Of a stretch of DNA of 11,481 nt, positions 1 to 7,147 are shown piece after piece (position 1 is the first letter of the stretch; every line of letters begins with the position of its first letter). This DNA comes from JBMZCV01 sp049613665 (lineage in GTDB: Bacteria; Bacteroidota; Bacteroidia; Chitinophagales; UBA2359). The translations under genes were made by a program, and so were the position numbers. Location: NCBI GenBank assembly GCA_049613665.1, contig JBMZCV010000159.1:1-11481 (forward strand), read 5' to 3'. Under the pieces are notes generated by a model. The model searched no databases and was not told the DNA's origin. It saw only the letters and a list, made by a program, of their open reading frames with translations.

Positions 1-347
1 CGATTATCATAACATTTTTATGAAACAAACCTTAAAAACTTAGATTACAGTGTATTTAGTCCACTATAAAGCAAGCTTTTTTCAATATGAGAAATGGCAT
101 ATTTGCTAAAAAACGATAGACCACATTTTTTTATAGTCGTCTCTTTTGGCTAAAAAATATGTCATTTCTTTTTTCATCTAAAAAAAAAATGATGCTTTTA
201 CAAAAACTATAATCAACTTGCTTTACAATATCTTTAGTCAAAATAACATAACACCTAACAAACTTAACTACTAAAAATACCTTAATCCATATTTCGCTAA
301 CTTCAACCCTTTTTTTACTTATAGTCTTAAAAAACCCTTACGACAAA
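1..347. other. Non-coding leader region upstream of the glycan operon
   Basis: No credible reading frame is present on either strand. The stretch is very A+T-rich, with several A and T runs. Its one clear structure is the inverted repeat at 90-169, described separately. From about 176 to 347 I see no strong promoter. A sequence TATCTTTA (near 228-235) is one base from the Bacteroidota -7 consensus TAnnTTTG, but it has no well-spaced TTG upstream, so it is not called. The operon promoter probably lies between the T-run near 168-175 and the start at 348, but this is inference. Confidence 0.6.
90..169 (+). terminator. Long-loop inverted repeat followed by a T-rich run
   Basis: The arm AGAAATGGCATATTT (90-104) is complementary to AAATATGTCATTTCT (155-169) over 15 positions, with one G-U type pair and a 50-base loop. 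The right arm runs into a T-rich tail (166-175), as in an intrinsic terminator read on the plus strand. It could end transcription from a gene left of the window or act as an attenuator for the glycan operon. The loop is much longer than in ordinary terminators, so the functional call is tentative; the complementarity itself is directly visible. Confidence 0.4.
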
Positions 348-1481
348 ATGACGAAATATACAACTTACAACAAAGAAGATGTTTCTATAAAACGCAAAAA
401 ACAAACCCTCCACAAAATACTGTTTGTGGGTATCAATGGCATTGCAGCCAGTCAAAATTTTGCCAACAACAAATATTTATGTGTTACATTGTTTTCGAAC
501 CAGCAAGCCATAGAATGGTTAGCAGAAGAAGCTATGTCTATACAACTCGGATTTGCTCTACCTATTTTTGCGATTGTTGGAGATATAGATTGGCTAAAAG
601 CCGACAATTTTGCACTACTAAAAGCTATTAAGTCGCAAAAAAATTTGAAAAAGACACCGATTGTTGCAGTAGCCGAAAAAAAAGCTACTCAAATCGAGCA
701 AGTAGCATGGTTAAAACAAGGCATTGATGATTGCTACACCTTGCCTATTGATTGGCGAAAGCTATATACACGTCTTATTTTTTTGAAAGAAATGAAAGCT
801 ATATCACAAAAAATAGACTTAAAAAACGATAGCATTTTTTCTGAAAATGGTTTAAAATTGCCTCGTAGCAAACGCATATTAGATATAGTAGTAGCTATGA
901 GCGGCCTAATCATTTTTAGCCCTTTATTATTATTGATTGCATTGTTCATCAAATTAGAATCTAAAGGAACAGTTATTTATGCTTCAAAGAGAGCAGGAAC
1001 AGCTTACCAAATATTTGACTTTTACAAGTTTAGAACCATGTACGTCGATTCCGATAAGCAATTATCCGATTTGCAACATTTGAACCAATACGCTTTTTCG
1101 GATACCAAAACGCCCAAAACTTTTGTTAAAATACAAAATGACCCACGAATCACACACGTCGGAAAGTTTCTGCGAATGACTAGCCTCGATGAATTGCCAC
1201 AGTTATTCAATGTCTTGAAAGGTGATATGTCGCTTGTCGGAAATCGCCCCTTGCCTTTATACGAAGCCCAGCAACTCACTTGCGACCATTGGGCAGCTCG
1301 TTTTCTTGCACCTGCTGGAATCACAGGGCTATGGCAAATATCGAAACGAGGAAAAAAAGAAATGTCGGCTAATGAACGCATAGAACTCGACATTGAATAT
1401 GCCAAAAATTATTCGTTTTGGAACGATTTGAAAATACTACTACGCACCATTCCTGCTATGATTCAAAAAGAAGTGGTATAG
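348..1481 (+). CDS. Initiating sugar transferase (polyprenyl-phosphate sugar-phosphate transferase) with N-terminal receiver-like domain
   Basis: The C-terminal half (about residues 173-377) is a bacterial sugar transferase of the WcaJ/PglC type (Bac_transf). Such enzymes move a sugar phosphate from a nucleotide sugar to undecaprenyl phosphate at the inner membrane, the first step of surface polysaccharide or glycoprotein synthesis. Visible hallmarks are the re-entrant hydrophobic helix with a Ser-Pro break (177-201), 'FDFYKFRTM' (223-231), 'SLDELPQL' with the Asp-Glu catalytic pair (281-282), 'GDMSLVGNRP' (292-301; most relatives have GPRP) and 'PAGITGLWQ' (322-330). Residues 22-148 alternate strand and helix like a response-regulator receiver. 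However, the acidic pair expected after the first strand is absent and the conserved Lys is replaced ('YTLPID', 130-135), so phosphorylation is doubtful. It is the first gene of the operon. The start at 348 is preceded by an A-rich tract. The family is certain, the sugar unknown. Confidence 0.93.
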   Translation: MTKYTTYNKEDVSIKRKKQTLHKILFVGINGIAASQNFANNKYLCVTLFSNQQAIEWLAEEAMSIQLGFALPIFAIVGDIDWLKADNFALLKAIKSQKNLKKTPIVAVAEKKATQIEQVAWLKQGIDDCYTLPIDWRKLYTRLIFLKEMKAISQKIDLKNDSIFSENGLKLPRSKRILDIVVAMSGLIIFSPLLLLIALFIKLESKGTVIYASKRAGTAYQIFDFYKFRTMYVDSDKQLSDLQHLNQYAFSDTKTPKTFVKIQNDPRITHVGKFLRMTSLDELPQLFNVLKGDMSLVGNRPLPLYEAQQLTCDHWAARFLAPAGITGLWQISKRGKKEMSANERIELDIEYAKNYSFWNDLKILLRTIPAMIQKEVV

Positions 1482-1520
1482 CATCAAATTATTCTTTTTT
1501 AAGCTAAAAAAAACATAAAA

Positions 1521-2417
1521 ATGCTTCCATTAGTATCTATTATTACGATAAACTACAACGAAACAGCTTTAACATGTGATTTGCTCAACTCTATTCAAAA
1601 AATTGATTATCCAAACTATGAAATTTTAGTCGTAGATAACAATTCGACGGCTAAACCCTTGATTATCAAAAAACTATATCCAAACGCAAAGCTTATTATG
1701 AGCAAAAAAAACTTAGGCTTTGCAGGTGGAAATAATCTAGGCATTGAGCAAGCACAAGGAGATTATTTGTTTTTTGTGAATAATGATACGATATTAAAAC
1801 CCAACTGCTTGAAATTTTTGGTAAAATATATGCAAGACTTGCCAAATGTTGGTGCAATTAGTCCCAAAATTTGCGATTATGAAGCACCTCATTTGTTGCA
1901 ATATGCAGGCAGCCAACCCATGAATTTTTATACGGCTCGAAACAGCACTATTGGCTACGGAGAAGCAGATAAACAGCAATACAATCAAGTTCGGCAAACT
2001 CCTTATGCTCATGGTGCTGCTATGATGGTGAGCCGAAAAATGATTGAGCAAGTTGGCAAAATGCCAGAACAGTTTTTTCTATACTATGAAGAATTAGATT
2101 GGTGTGAGCAAATCCGAAAAGCTGGTTTTGCTATTTATTTTGTGCCAAACGTAACTGTTTATCACAAAGAATCGGCATCAGTAGGAAAACAGACTGCTCG
2201 AAAAGCTTACTATCTCACTCGCAACCGCATTTTGTTTATGATGCGAAACGCAACTCATTTTCAGCTTTTTGTTTTCCTATTTTTCTTTTTCTTTATTTCT
2301 ATTCCCAAAAATACACTTTATTATTTAACGCAAAAACAATTCCAGCATTTGCGAGCTTTTATCGCTGGCATACAATGGCACTTTAAAACTGAAAAACCCT
2401 TAAAATATGACCACTAA
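1521..2417 (+). CDS. Family 2 glycosyltransferase (rhamnosyltransferase-like)
   Basis: This 298-residue enzyme should add a sugar from a nucleotide donor to the lipid-linked acceptor at the cytoplasmic face of the inner membrane. The GT-A fold motifs appear in order: 'VSIITINYN' (5-13), 'VVDNNS' (37-42), 'NLGFAGGNN' (64-72), the DXD-equivalent 'FVNNDT' (85-90), and the acceptor/catalytic block 'YYEELDWCEQIRKAGF' (188-203) followed by 'VYHKESAS' (213-220). A very hydrophobic phenylalanine-rich segment (about 246-261) probably anchors it in the membrane. This architecture is typical of O-antigen and exopolysaccharide transferases annotated as rhamnosyltransferases, but the donor cannot be read from sequence. 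It starts 39 bases after the sugar transferase, and its last 11 bases overlap the methyltransferase gene, indicating one transcript. Confidence 0.93.
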   Translation: MLPLVSIITINYNETALTCDLLNSIQKIDYPNYEILVVDNNSTAKPLIIKKLYPNAKLIMSKKNLGFAGGNNLGIEQAQGDYLFFVNNDTILKPNCLKFLVKYMQDLPNVGAISPKICDYEAPHLLQYAGSQPMNFYTARNSTIGYGEADKQQYNQVRQTPYAHGAAMMVSRKMIEQVGKMPEQFFLYYEELDWCEQIRKAGFAIYFVPNVTVYHKESASVGKQTARKAYYLTRNRILFMMRNATHFQLFVFLFFFFFISIPKNTLYYLTQKQFQHLRAFIAGIQWHFKTEKPLKYDH

Positions 2418-3063
2418 TAATGTCTTAGATTACGAACAAAAATATCACGAAAAAATACATCATAGCTATGAAAGTGATGCTTATTTTGAGGCAAAAGCTT
2501 TTGTAGCCCAAAAAAAATATTTTAGCAAAATAAATGAAAAATCTATCATTTTGGATTATGGTTGTGGCTTTGGCCAAAATATCTATTCTCAGCAAAATGC
2601 CATTGGCTACGATGTATCGAAATATGCCTTACAATTTTGTAGAATAAAAGGTATAGAAGTAACCTCAACTTTAGAAGATATACCAAAACAGAGCTGCGAT
2701 ATTGTTTTTTCGTCTCATGCCTTAGAGCATATTCCTGCTCCGCAAACAGCAATAAAAGACATGTATAATAAGCTAAAAAAAGATGGAGAACTCATTTTAG
2801 TGTTGCCTGTCGAAAAGCATGGAAAAGCTTCCTTTGAATTGGACGAAAACCAACATTTATATTGTTGGAACTTTAGAACTATCAATAACTTATTGATTTC
2901 TAATGGTTTTCAAATAAAAAATAATAAATATATAAGAGGGGCAGCCTATCAAAAACTATTGTTTCTTTATGGCGTAAATAAAACCTTATATTATACTTTA
3001 ACCACTCTAGCAGCTTATCTTTTTGGAGTGAGAGAAATGATGATAGTAGCCACAAAAAAATAA
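2407..3063 (+). CDS. Class I SAM-dependent methyltransferase
   Basis: The 218-residue protein has a Rossmann-type methyltransferase core: motif I 'ILDYGCGFG' (48-56) for S-adenosylmethionine, the ribose-binding acid 'GYDVSKYAL' (67-75, Asp69), and the 'DIVFSSHALEHIP' block (98-110) typical of the Methyltransf_11/Methyltransf_23 group. A hydrophobic stretch near the C-terminus (about 183-206) may contact the membrane. Its ATG lies inside the preceding glycosyltransferase gene (11-base overlap) and the next gene begins 5 bases after its stop, so translation is probably coupled. In this setting it may methylate a sugar of the growing glycan or cap the chain. The fold is clear; the substrate is inference from neighbours. 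Confidence 0.9.
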   Translation: MTTNNVLDYEQKYHEKIHHSYESDAYFEAKAFVAQKKYFSKINEKSIILDYGCGFGQNIYSQQNAIGYDVSKYALQFCRIKGIEVTSTLEDIPKQSCDIVFSSHALEHIPAPQTAIKDMYNKLKKDGELILVLPVEKHGKASFELDENQHLYCWNFRTINNLLISNGFQIKNNKYIRGAAYQKLLFLYGVNKTLYYTLTTLAAYLFGVREMMIVATKK

Positions 3064-3068
3064 ATTTC

Positions 3069-4205
3069 ATGAAAAACAAACAAACCATTAAAGTATTACA
3101 AACGATTAGACAAGGTAAAATTGGCGGTGGCGAAACCCATGTACTTGACCTTGTGAAACAATTGGATAAAACACGGTTTGAACCCATTGTTTTGTCTTTT
3201 ACAGACGGCCCAATGCTAAAAAAGTTGAAGGAAATGGGCATAAAGACGAAGGTTATTTATACTGAAAAGCCTTTTGATATGAGGCTGTGGAAAAAAGTAT
3301 ATGAATGGGCGAAGTCGCAAAATATAGACTTAATTCATGCTCATGGTACTAGAGCAAATTCCAACTCTTTTTGGGCAGCCAAACAATTAAATGTCCCAAT
3401 GATTTATACGGTGCATGGTTGGTCTTTTCACCCAGAGCAAAGCACCATAAAACGCTTGATGAGAGAATATGGCGAGCGATTTTTGACCAAAAAGTCTGAT
3501 ATAACAATTGTCGTTTCCAAAAGTAACAAAAAAGACGGCCAAAAATATGCAAAGTTGAAAGATGCCAAAACAAAGCTCGTCAATTATGGAATAGACATCT
3601 CAAAATTTAATCCTAACAAAATAAGCTCAAAAAATGTAAGGCGTGAATATCGTATTTCTGATGATAAAATTCTGGTGGGCTATCTCGTCAGAATGACTAT
3701 TCAGAAAGACCCTTTTACGATGCTGAGAGCGGCTGCAAAAGTTTTGAAACAAACAGATAAAATTGCATTTTTGTTTATCGGAAGCGGCGATTTGAAAAAC
3801 GAAGTTTTAGCTTTGGCAAGCGAGCTTGGCGTGCGTGACAAAATTATTTTCGACGACTTTCGGCAAGATATTCCAGACGTATTGCGAGCCATCGACATTT
3901 ATTGTTTGCCTTCTTTGTGGGAAGGCTTGCCGATAGGTTTGCTCGAAGCCATGAGCATGAAAAAAGCCGTTGTCGCTACACCTGTCGATGGCACAAAAGA
4001 AGCTATTGTAAGTGGCGAAAATGGCATTTTAGTGCCTTGCAAAGATGACGAAAAACTCGCTACTGCTATTTTGGAACTTGCTAAAGATAGAGAAAAAATC
4101 AAAATTTTTGGCGAAAAAGCCTATCAAACAGTTTTAGAACGGTTCACACTTCCTGTTATGGCTAAAGAAGTTGAGACGATTTATGAAACCGTGTTGGTGG
4201 GCTAA
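3069..4205 (+). CDS. Family 4 glycosyltransferase
   Basis: This is a retaining GT-B glycosyltransferase of 378 residues, the usual size. The N-terminal acceptor domain begins with 'GKIGGGETHVLDLV' (16-29), the glycine-rich loop typical of GT4, and contains 'LIHAHGTRAN' (88-97) and 'YTVHGWSFHPE' (113-123). The linker-proximal motif 'LVNYGIDISKF' (170-180) leads to the Glycos_transf_1 donor domain with 'GYLVRMTIQKDP' (204-215), 'FIGSGDL' (236-242) and the nucleotide-sugar-binding E-x7-E signature in 'PSLWEGLPIGLLEAM' (281-295, Glu285 and Glu293). There is no membrane helix; such enzymes act at the cytoplasmic membrane surface. It is the last gene of the glycan operon, directly followed by a strong terminator. 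The donor sugar is unknown. Confidence 0.95.
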   Translation: MKNKQTIKVLQTIRQGKIGGGETHVLDLVKQLDKTRFEPIVLSFTDGPMLKKLKEMGIKTKVIYTEKPFDMRLWKKVYEWAKSQNIDLIHAHGTRANSNSFWAAKQLNVPMIYTVHGWSFHPEQSTIKRLMREYGERFLTKKSDITIVVSKSNKKDGQKYAKLKDAKTKLVNYGIDISKFNPNKISSKNVRREYRISDDKILVGYLVRMTIQKDPFTMLRAAAKVLKQTDKIAFLFIGSGDLKNEVLALASELGVRDKIIFDDFRQDIPDVLRAIDIYCLPSLWEGLPIGLLEAMSMKKAVVATPVDGTKEAIVSGENGILVPCKDDEKLATAILELAKDREKIKIFGEKAYQTVLERFTLPVMAKEVETIYETVLVG

Positions 4206-4251
4206 AGAAAAAAGAGTAAATTGTATGTGATATATAATTTGCTCTTTTTTT
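4206..4251 (+). terminator. Rho-independent terminator of the glycan operon
   Basis: The arm AAAAAAGAGTAAATT (4208-4222) pairs with AATTTGCTCTTTTTT (4236-4250) over 15 positions including one G-U pair. The inner bases (4223-4227 with 4231-4235) can extend the helix nearly to a 3-base loop, and the right arm ends in a run of seven Ts. It starts immediately after the TAA of the family-4 glycosyltransferase (4203-4205). Only 24 bases separate it from the next start codon at 4275, so the lipoprotein gene needs read-through or a very close promoter. Confidence 0.85.
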
Positions 4252-4274
4252 ATGCTAAAAAAACATCTTATTTG

Positions 4275-5102
4275 ATGAAAAAACAAAAAAACAAACTAAT
4301 TATTTTCCTATCTTTTATGCTCCTTTTCTTCTCCTGCCAAAAAGAAAATGAAAAAACAGCTCTTTATTTGCACGCTTCGCATTTGCTATATAATGATGCA
4401 AGCATACAACAAATGGATACTACATTTCTAAAATTTGATTTAAGCCCTTATAGCATCAAAATGTTTGGTGGCGATTTGACCTACAACTCAACAGGACAAA
4501 TCACAACTTTGAATTATATCGACAGCTTACTCTATCTTTCGGACACAACAACTCTTTTTAGCGTTGGCAATCACGACTACTCTAGTTTGAGCAACTTGCA
4601 GAGTTTTACCAATCGACTCTCTTATTATACCTATCACAAAAATGACATCACTTTCATTGTTTTAGACACACAAATCGACCACAATGATATTGTTGATGCA
4701 CAATTGCAGCTTGTGCAAACTGTGTGCGATACCATCAACGAATCTAGCCATCTTATTGTATTACACCACAAATTGCTTTGGCTCATGGACAGCGATTCTT
4801 TACAACAACAAGTGCCTACTATTTCAAATGGAAATATAGGAGATTGCTTTCATTGTCTCGATTCTTGCAATTTTTACACAGAAATATATCCTTTGTTCTT
4901 GGCGGTAAAAAATCGAAATATTGAAGTCATTTTGCTGGCTGGCGACATCGGAAATAAGATAAAATCTTTTGAGCAAACAAATGCAGATGGCATTGTTTTG
5001 TTGGCTTCAGGAATCAAAGCATCAACAATGGGCAATAAAGTGCTAGTTTTTGAGCATCAAATCGCAGATAGAAAGCTAAGTTGGGAGTTTATAGACTTCT
5101 AA
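4275..5102 (+). CDS. Lipoprotein, calcineurin-like metallophosphoesterase family, degenerate
   Basis: The start is placed at the ATG at 4275, giving 275 residues. It yields a lipoprotein signal (MKKQKNK, hydrophobic core, 'LLFFSC' with the lipidated Cys at 21), whereas in-frame starts further upstream fall inside the terminator hairpin. The mature protein shows phosphoesterase-type blocks in order: 'FGGDLTY' (64-70), 'SVGNHDY' (96-102, the GNHD motif), 'LIVLHHKLLW' (160-169) and 'VILLAGDIGN' (218-227). The first metal-binding motif (DxH) is not recognisable where expected ('LYLHASHLL'), and the final GHxH is replaced by AGDIG, so activity is uncertain. It is probably exported and anchored to a membrane on the periplasmic or outer face. 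Similar proteins accompany Bacteroidota polysaccharide loci, but its role here is inference. gatA follows 50 bases later. Confidence 0.72.
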   Translation: MKKQKNKLIIFLSFMLLFFSCQKENEKTALYLHASHLLYNDASIQQMDTTFLKFDLSPYSIKMFGGDLTYNSTGQITTLNYIDSLLYLSDTTTLFSVGNHDYSSLSNLQSFTNRLSYYTYHKNDITFIVLDTQIDHNDIVDAQLQLVQTVCDTINESSHLIVLHHKLLWLMDSDSLQQQVPTISNGNIGDCFHCLDSCNFYTEIYPLFLAVKNRNIEVILLAGDIGNKIKSFEQTNADGIVLLASGIKASTMGNKVLVFEHQIADRKLSWEFIDF

Positions 5103-5126
5103 TTTTCAAAATTTTCAAAAAAAATG

Positions 5127-5134
5127 TAATTTTG
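5127..5134 (+). promoter_or_regulatory. Candidate Bacteroidota -7 promoter element for gatA
   Basis: TAATTTTG matches the Bacteroidota sigma-ABfr -7 consensus TAnnTTTG exactly and lies 18 bases before the chosen gatA ATG at 5153. No clear TTG at about -33 was seen (the upstream bases are ATTTTCAAAATTTTC), so the site is only half supported. If used, transcription would begin roughly ten bases before the start codon, giving a very short leader. Confidence 0.35.
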
Positions 5135-5152
5135 TGTTTTATTGCAACACAA

Positions 5153-6598
5153 ATGAAGAAATTGAAAACATATACGACTTTAAGCAGCATACAACATGAG
5201 CTTTTGCAAGGCAAGATAACTTGTCAGCAATTGGCAGAAGACTATTTGCAACGCATCGAAAAAAATGAACATCTCAACGCTTATTTAGAAGTTTTTGCGG
5301 CCGAAACCATAGAAAAAGCAAAACTAATAGACCAAAAAATAGCCAATAAAGAAGCATTAGGCCGTTTGTTTGGCTGCATGTTGGGTATAAAAGATGTTAT
5401 TTGTTATAAAAATCACAAGGTTGGAGCAGCGTCAAAAATTTTAGAAGGCTTCGAGTCACTTTACACCGCAACAGCTCTTGAACGTTTGTTGGCAGAAGAT
5501 GCCATCATCTTAGGCCGTCTCAATTGCGACGAATTTGCGATGGGTGGCAGCAATGAAAATTCGGCTTACGGAGCAGTACGAAATGCTTATGACAACACAA
5601 AAGTTTCGGGCGGTTCTTCGGGTGGCTCATCAGTAGCAGTACAAGCCAATCTTTGTTTGGCTGCTTTGGGCAGCGATACGGGCGGTTCGGTGCGACAACC
5701 TGCTGCTTTTTGCGATGTCATTGGCCTAAAACCTACCTATGGCCGCATTTCTCGGCACGGTTTGATAGCCTACGCTTCCTCTTTCGACCAAATAGGAACA
5801 CTAACGCAAAGCACCGCAGATGCTGCTATTTTACTCGAAATAATGGCTGGAAAAGACCGCTTCGATAGCACTTCTTCGAGCCAAAAAGTGCCAGCTTTTA
5901 GCGAAATAAAATCGTTGAATCAAAAAGCAAAAATCGCTTATTTCAAGGAAGCTTTAGACGCTGACGGTTTAGACGAAGAAATAAAACAAGAAACACAAAA
6001 GCTGTTAAGCCAACTAAAATCAGCTGGCCACGAAGTTGTCGCCATTGATTTTCCATATTTAAAACACATTGTAGCCACTTATTATATACTTACAGCCGCT
6101 GAAGCTTCTTCAAATTTGTCTCGCTACGATGGTATTCATTTTGGCTATCGCAACAAAACAGCGAAAAACATGGATATGACTTACAAAAAAAGTCGTAGTG
6201 AAGGTTTTGGCAAAGAAGTGAAAAAGCGAATTATGTTGGGGGCCTTTGTGTTGAGTTCAGGCTCATATAATGCTTATTATGCAAAAGCTCAAAAAGTGCG
6301 GCGGTTGATTTATGAGGAAACCTGCAAGATTTTTCAAGACTTTGATTTTATCGTGATGCCAACAACGCCAACAACTGCTCCTAAAATTGGCGAAAAAGAC
6401 CAACAAGATGCTGTTAGCGTTTATTTGGCCGATATTTTTACGGTGCAAGCCAATCTTACAGGAATGCCAGCGATGTCTTTGCCATTGTTTCAGCACAGCG
6501 ATTCTATGCCTTATGGTTTGCAAATTGTGGCCAATAAATTTGAGGAGAAAAAAATGCTGAATTTTGCAGACTATTTAATGCAAAACTTTAAAGCTTAG
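5153..6598 (+). CDS. gatA: Glutamyl-tRNA(Gln)/aspartyl-tRNA(Asn) amidotransferase subunit A
   Basis: GatA is the glutaminase subunit of GatCAB: it releases ammonia from glutamine, which GatB uses to convert misacylated Glu-tRNA(Gln) or Asp-tRNA(Asn) to the correct aminoacyl-tRNA in the cytoplasm. The amidase-signature catalytic triad is intact: Lys80 in 'LGIKDV', the cis-Ser Ser155 in 'SGGSSGGSS' (152-160) and the nucleophile Ser179 in 'GSDTGGSV' (173-180). Also visible are 'GRLNCDEFAMGGSNENSAYG' (121-140), 'PTYGRISRHGLIAYASS' (194-210), 'GFGKEVKKRIMLGAFVLSSG' (351-370) and 'TGMPAMSLP' (436-444). At 481 residues from the ATG at 5153 it is a typical full-length GatA. A longer in-frame start at 5081 would overlap the preceding gene and add residues unlike the family. 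gatB and gatC are not in the window, so the subunits are encoded at separate loci. Confidence 0.97.
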   Translation: MKKLKTYTTLSSIQHELLQGKITCQQLAEDYLQRIEKNEHLNAYLEVFAAETIEKAKLIDQKIANKEALGRLFGCMLGIKDVICYKNHKVGAASKILEGFESLYTATALERLLAEDAIILGRLNCDEFAMGGSNENSAYGAVRNAYDNTKVSGGSSGGSSVAVQANLCLAALGSDTGGSVRQPAAFCDVIGLKPTYGRISRHGLIAYASSFDQIGTLTQSTADAAILLEIMAGKDRFDSTSSSQKVPAFSEIKSLNQKAKIAYFKEALDADGLDEEIKQETQKLLSQLKSAGHEVVAIDFPYLKHIVATYYILTAAEASSNLSRYDGIHFGYRNKTAKNMDMTYKKSRSEGFGKEVKKRIMLGAFVLSSGSYNAYYAKAQKVRRLIYEETCKIFQDFDFIVMPTTPTTAPKIGEKDQQDAVSVYLADIFTVQANLTGMPAMSLPLFQHSDSMPYGLQIVANKFEEKKMLNFADYLMQNFKA

Positions 6599-6630
6599 AA
6601 AATAGCTATATTTAGCAGAACAACAAAAAT

Positions 6631-6706
6631 AAACTGCTCATTTTGGGTTGCTAATACCTTGATAGTCAGTATGTTAGCAGCCCAATTATTGTTTGTTCAG
6701 CAGTTT
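6631..6706. repeat. Long nested inverted repeat downstream of gatA
   Basis: The inner stem pairs TTGGGTTGCTAA (6643-6654) with TTAGCAGCCCAA (6674-6685), 12 positions with one G-U type pair. A further TAC (6655-6657) can pair with GTA (6669-6671) across a small bulge. An outer stem pairs AAACTGCT (6631-6638) with AGCAGTTT (6699-6706), 8 perfect pairs. The two stems are joined by an asymmetric internal loop. No T-run follows, so it does not look like a classic terminator. It could be a processed 3' end of the gatA mRNA, a small structured RNA or a mobile-repeat remnant. Confidence 0.5.
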
Positions 6707-7009
6707 CAGTTTTGATGTTTCAATCATAATTAGAAACTTACAATAAAATATTGCATTATATTTTATATGTAAAAAAGTCGTCAGAAAATCAAAAGAGCGA
6801 CCTTTTAAAAATTAGTCTTTTGGTGCAAAAAAAGCGTTAAGCACAGAAACCTGCCTGAGCGATTTTGAAAAAGTGTTTGTTTCTTCAACAAAAATCAAGT
6901 AAACAAGTCTAAAACATGTTTAACAACAAATTTAAGCGAGTTTTTTCTGTGACAAAAGGCGTTAAGATTTTTAAACAGTCTTGACTTTTTTTGGTTCGTT
7001 TTTTTGGTC

Positions 7010-7045
7010 AAGCAAAAAAATGAATAACAGCCGAAAAGCGGGCTG
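7010..7045 (-). terminator. Candidate terminator of the transglutaminase-like gene
   Basis: Read on the minus strand, CAGCC (7045-7041) and GGCTG (7032-7028) form a 5-bp G+C-rich stem with an 8-base loop, followed by TTATTCATTTTTTT (7027-7014). It lies about 100 bases beyond the TAA of the minus-strand gene ending at 7148. The stem is short, so this is a plausible rather than strong call. Confidence 0.4.
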
Positions 7046-7147
7046 CCTGAAAGACATAAGGATAAAATGTTTTTTAAACATACAAAATAATTACCAAACA
7101 ATATTTGCCACAGTAGTTTCAAAGCAGAAGCGGCTGTTGTTTGGCAC

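Larger units (their letters stand above)
6599..7147. other. Convergent non-coding region between gatA and the transglutaminase-like gene
   Basis: About 550 bases separate two convergent genes. Frames that cross it look like coincidental or antisense readings: low-complexity, cysteine/phenylalanine-rich and without family features. It contains the nested inverted repeat at 6631-6706, a minor GTCG/CGAC hairpin (6777-6801) followed by TTTT that could weakly terminate plus-strand transcription, CTTGAC/GTCAAG arms near 6980-7016, and the minus-strand terminator candidate at 7028-7045. I looked for tRNA, tmRNA, SRP RNA and RNase P signatures and recognised none. Confidence 0.6.

Noticed and set aside
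161..171. TGTCATTTCTT shared with the reverse complement of the last bases of the window
   Set aside because: An 11-base match between two places in an 11-kb A+T-rich sequence is expected by chance, so it does not support terminal repeats.
1022..1405. Minus-strand open frame opposite the sugar transferase
   Set aside because: It is fully antisense to a well-supported gene and lacks recognisable motifs.
4221..4274. Upstream TTG start for the phosphoesterase lipoprotein
   Set aside because: It begins inside the terminator hairpin and would bury the lipoprotein signal 18 residues from the N-terminus; the ATG at 4275 gives a canonical signal.
5081..5152. Upstream start for gatA
   Set aside because: It would overlap the preceding gene by 22 bases and add 24 residues not typical of GatA; the ATG at 5153 aligns with the family N-terminus and puts the catalytic residues at their usual positions.
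6599..7147. Possible structured housekeeping RNA (tmRNA, RNase P, SRP, 6S)
   Set aside because: None of the conserved sequence blocks of these RNAs could be recognised; only generic hairpins are seen.
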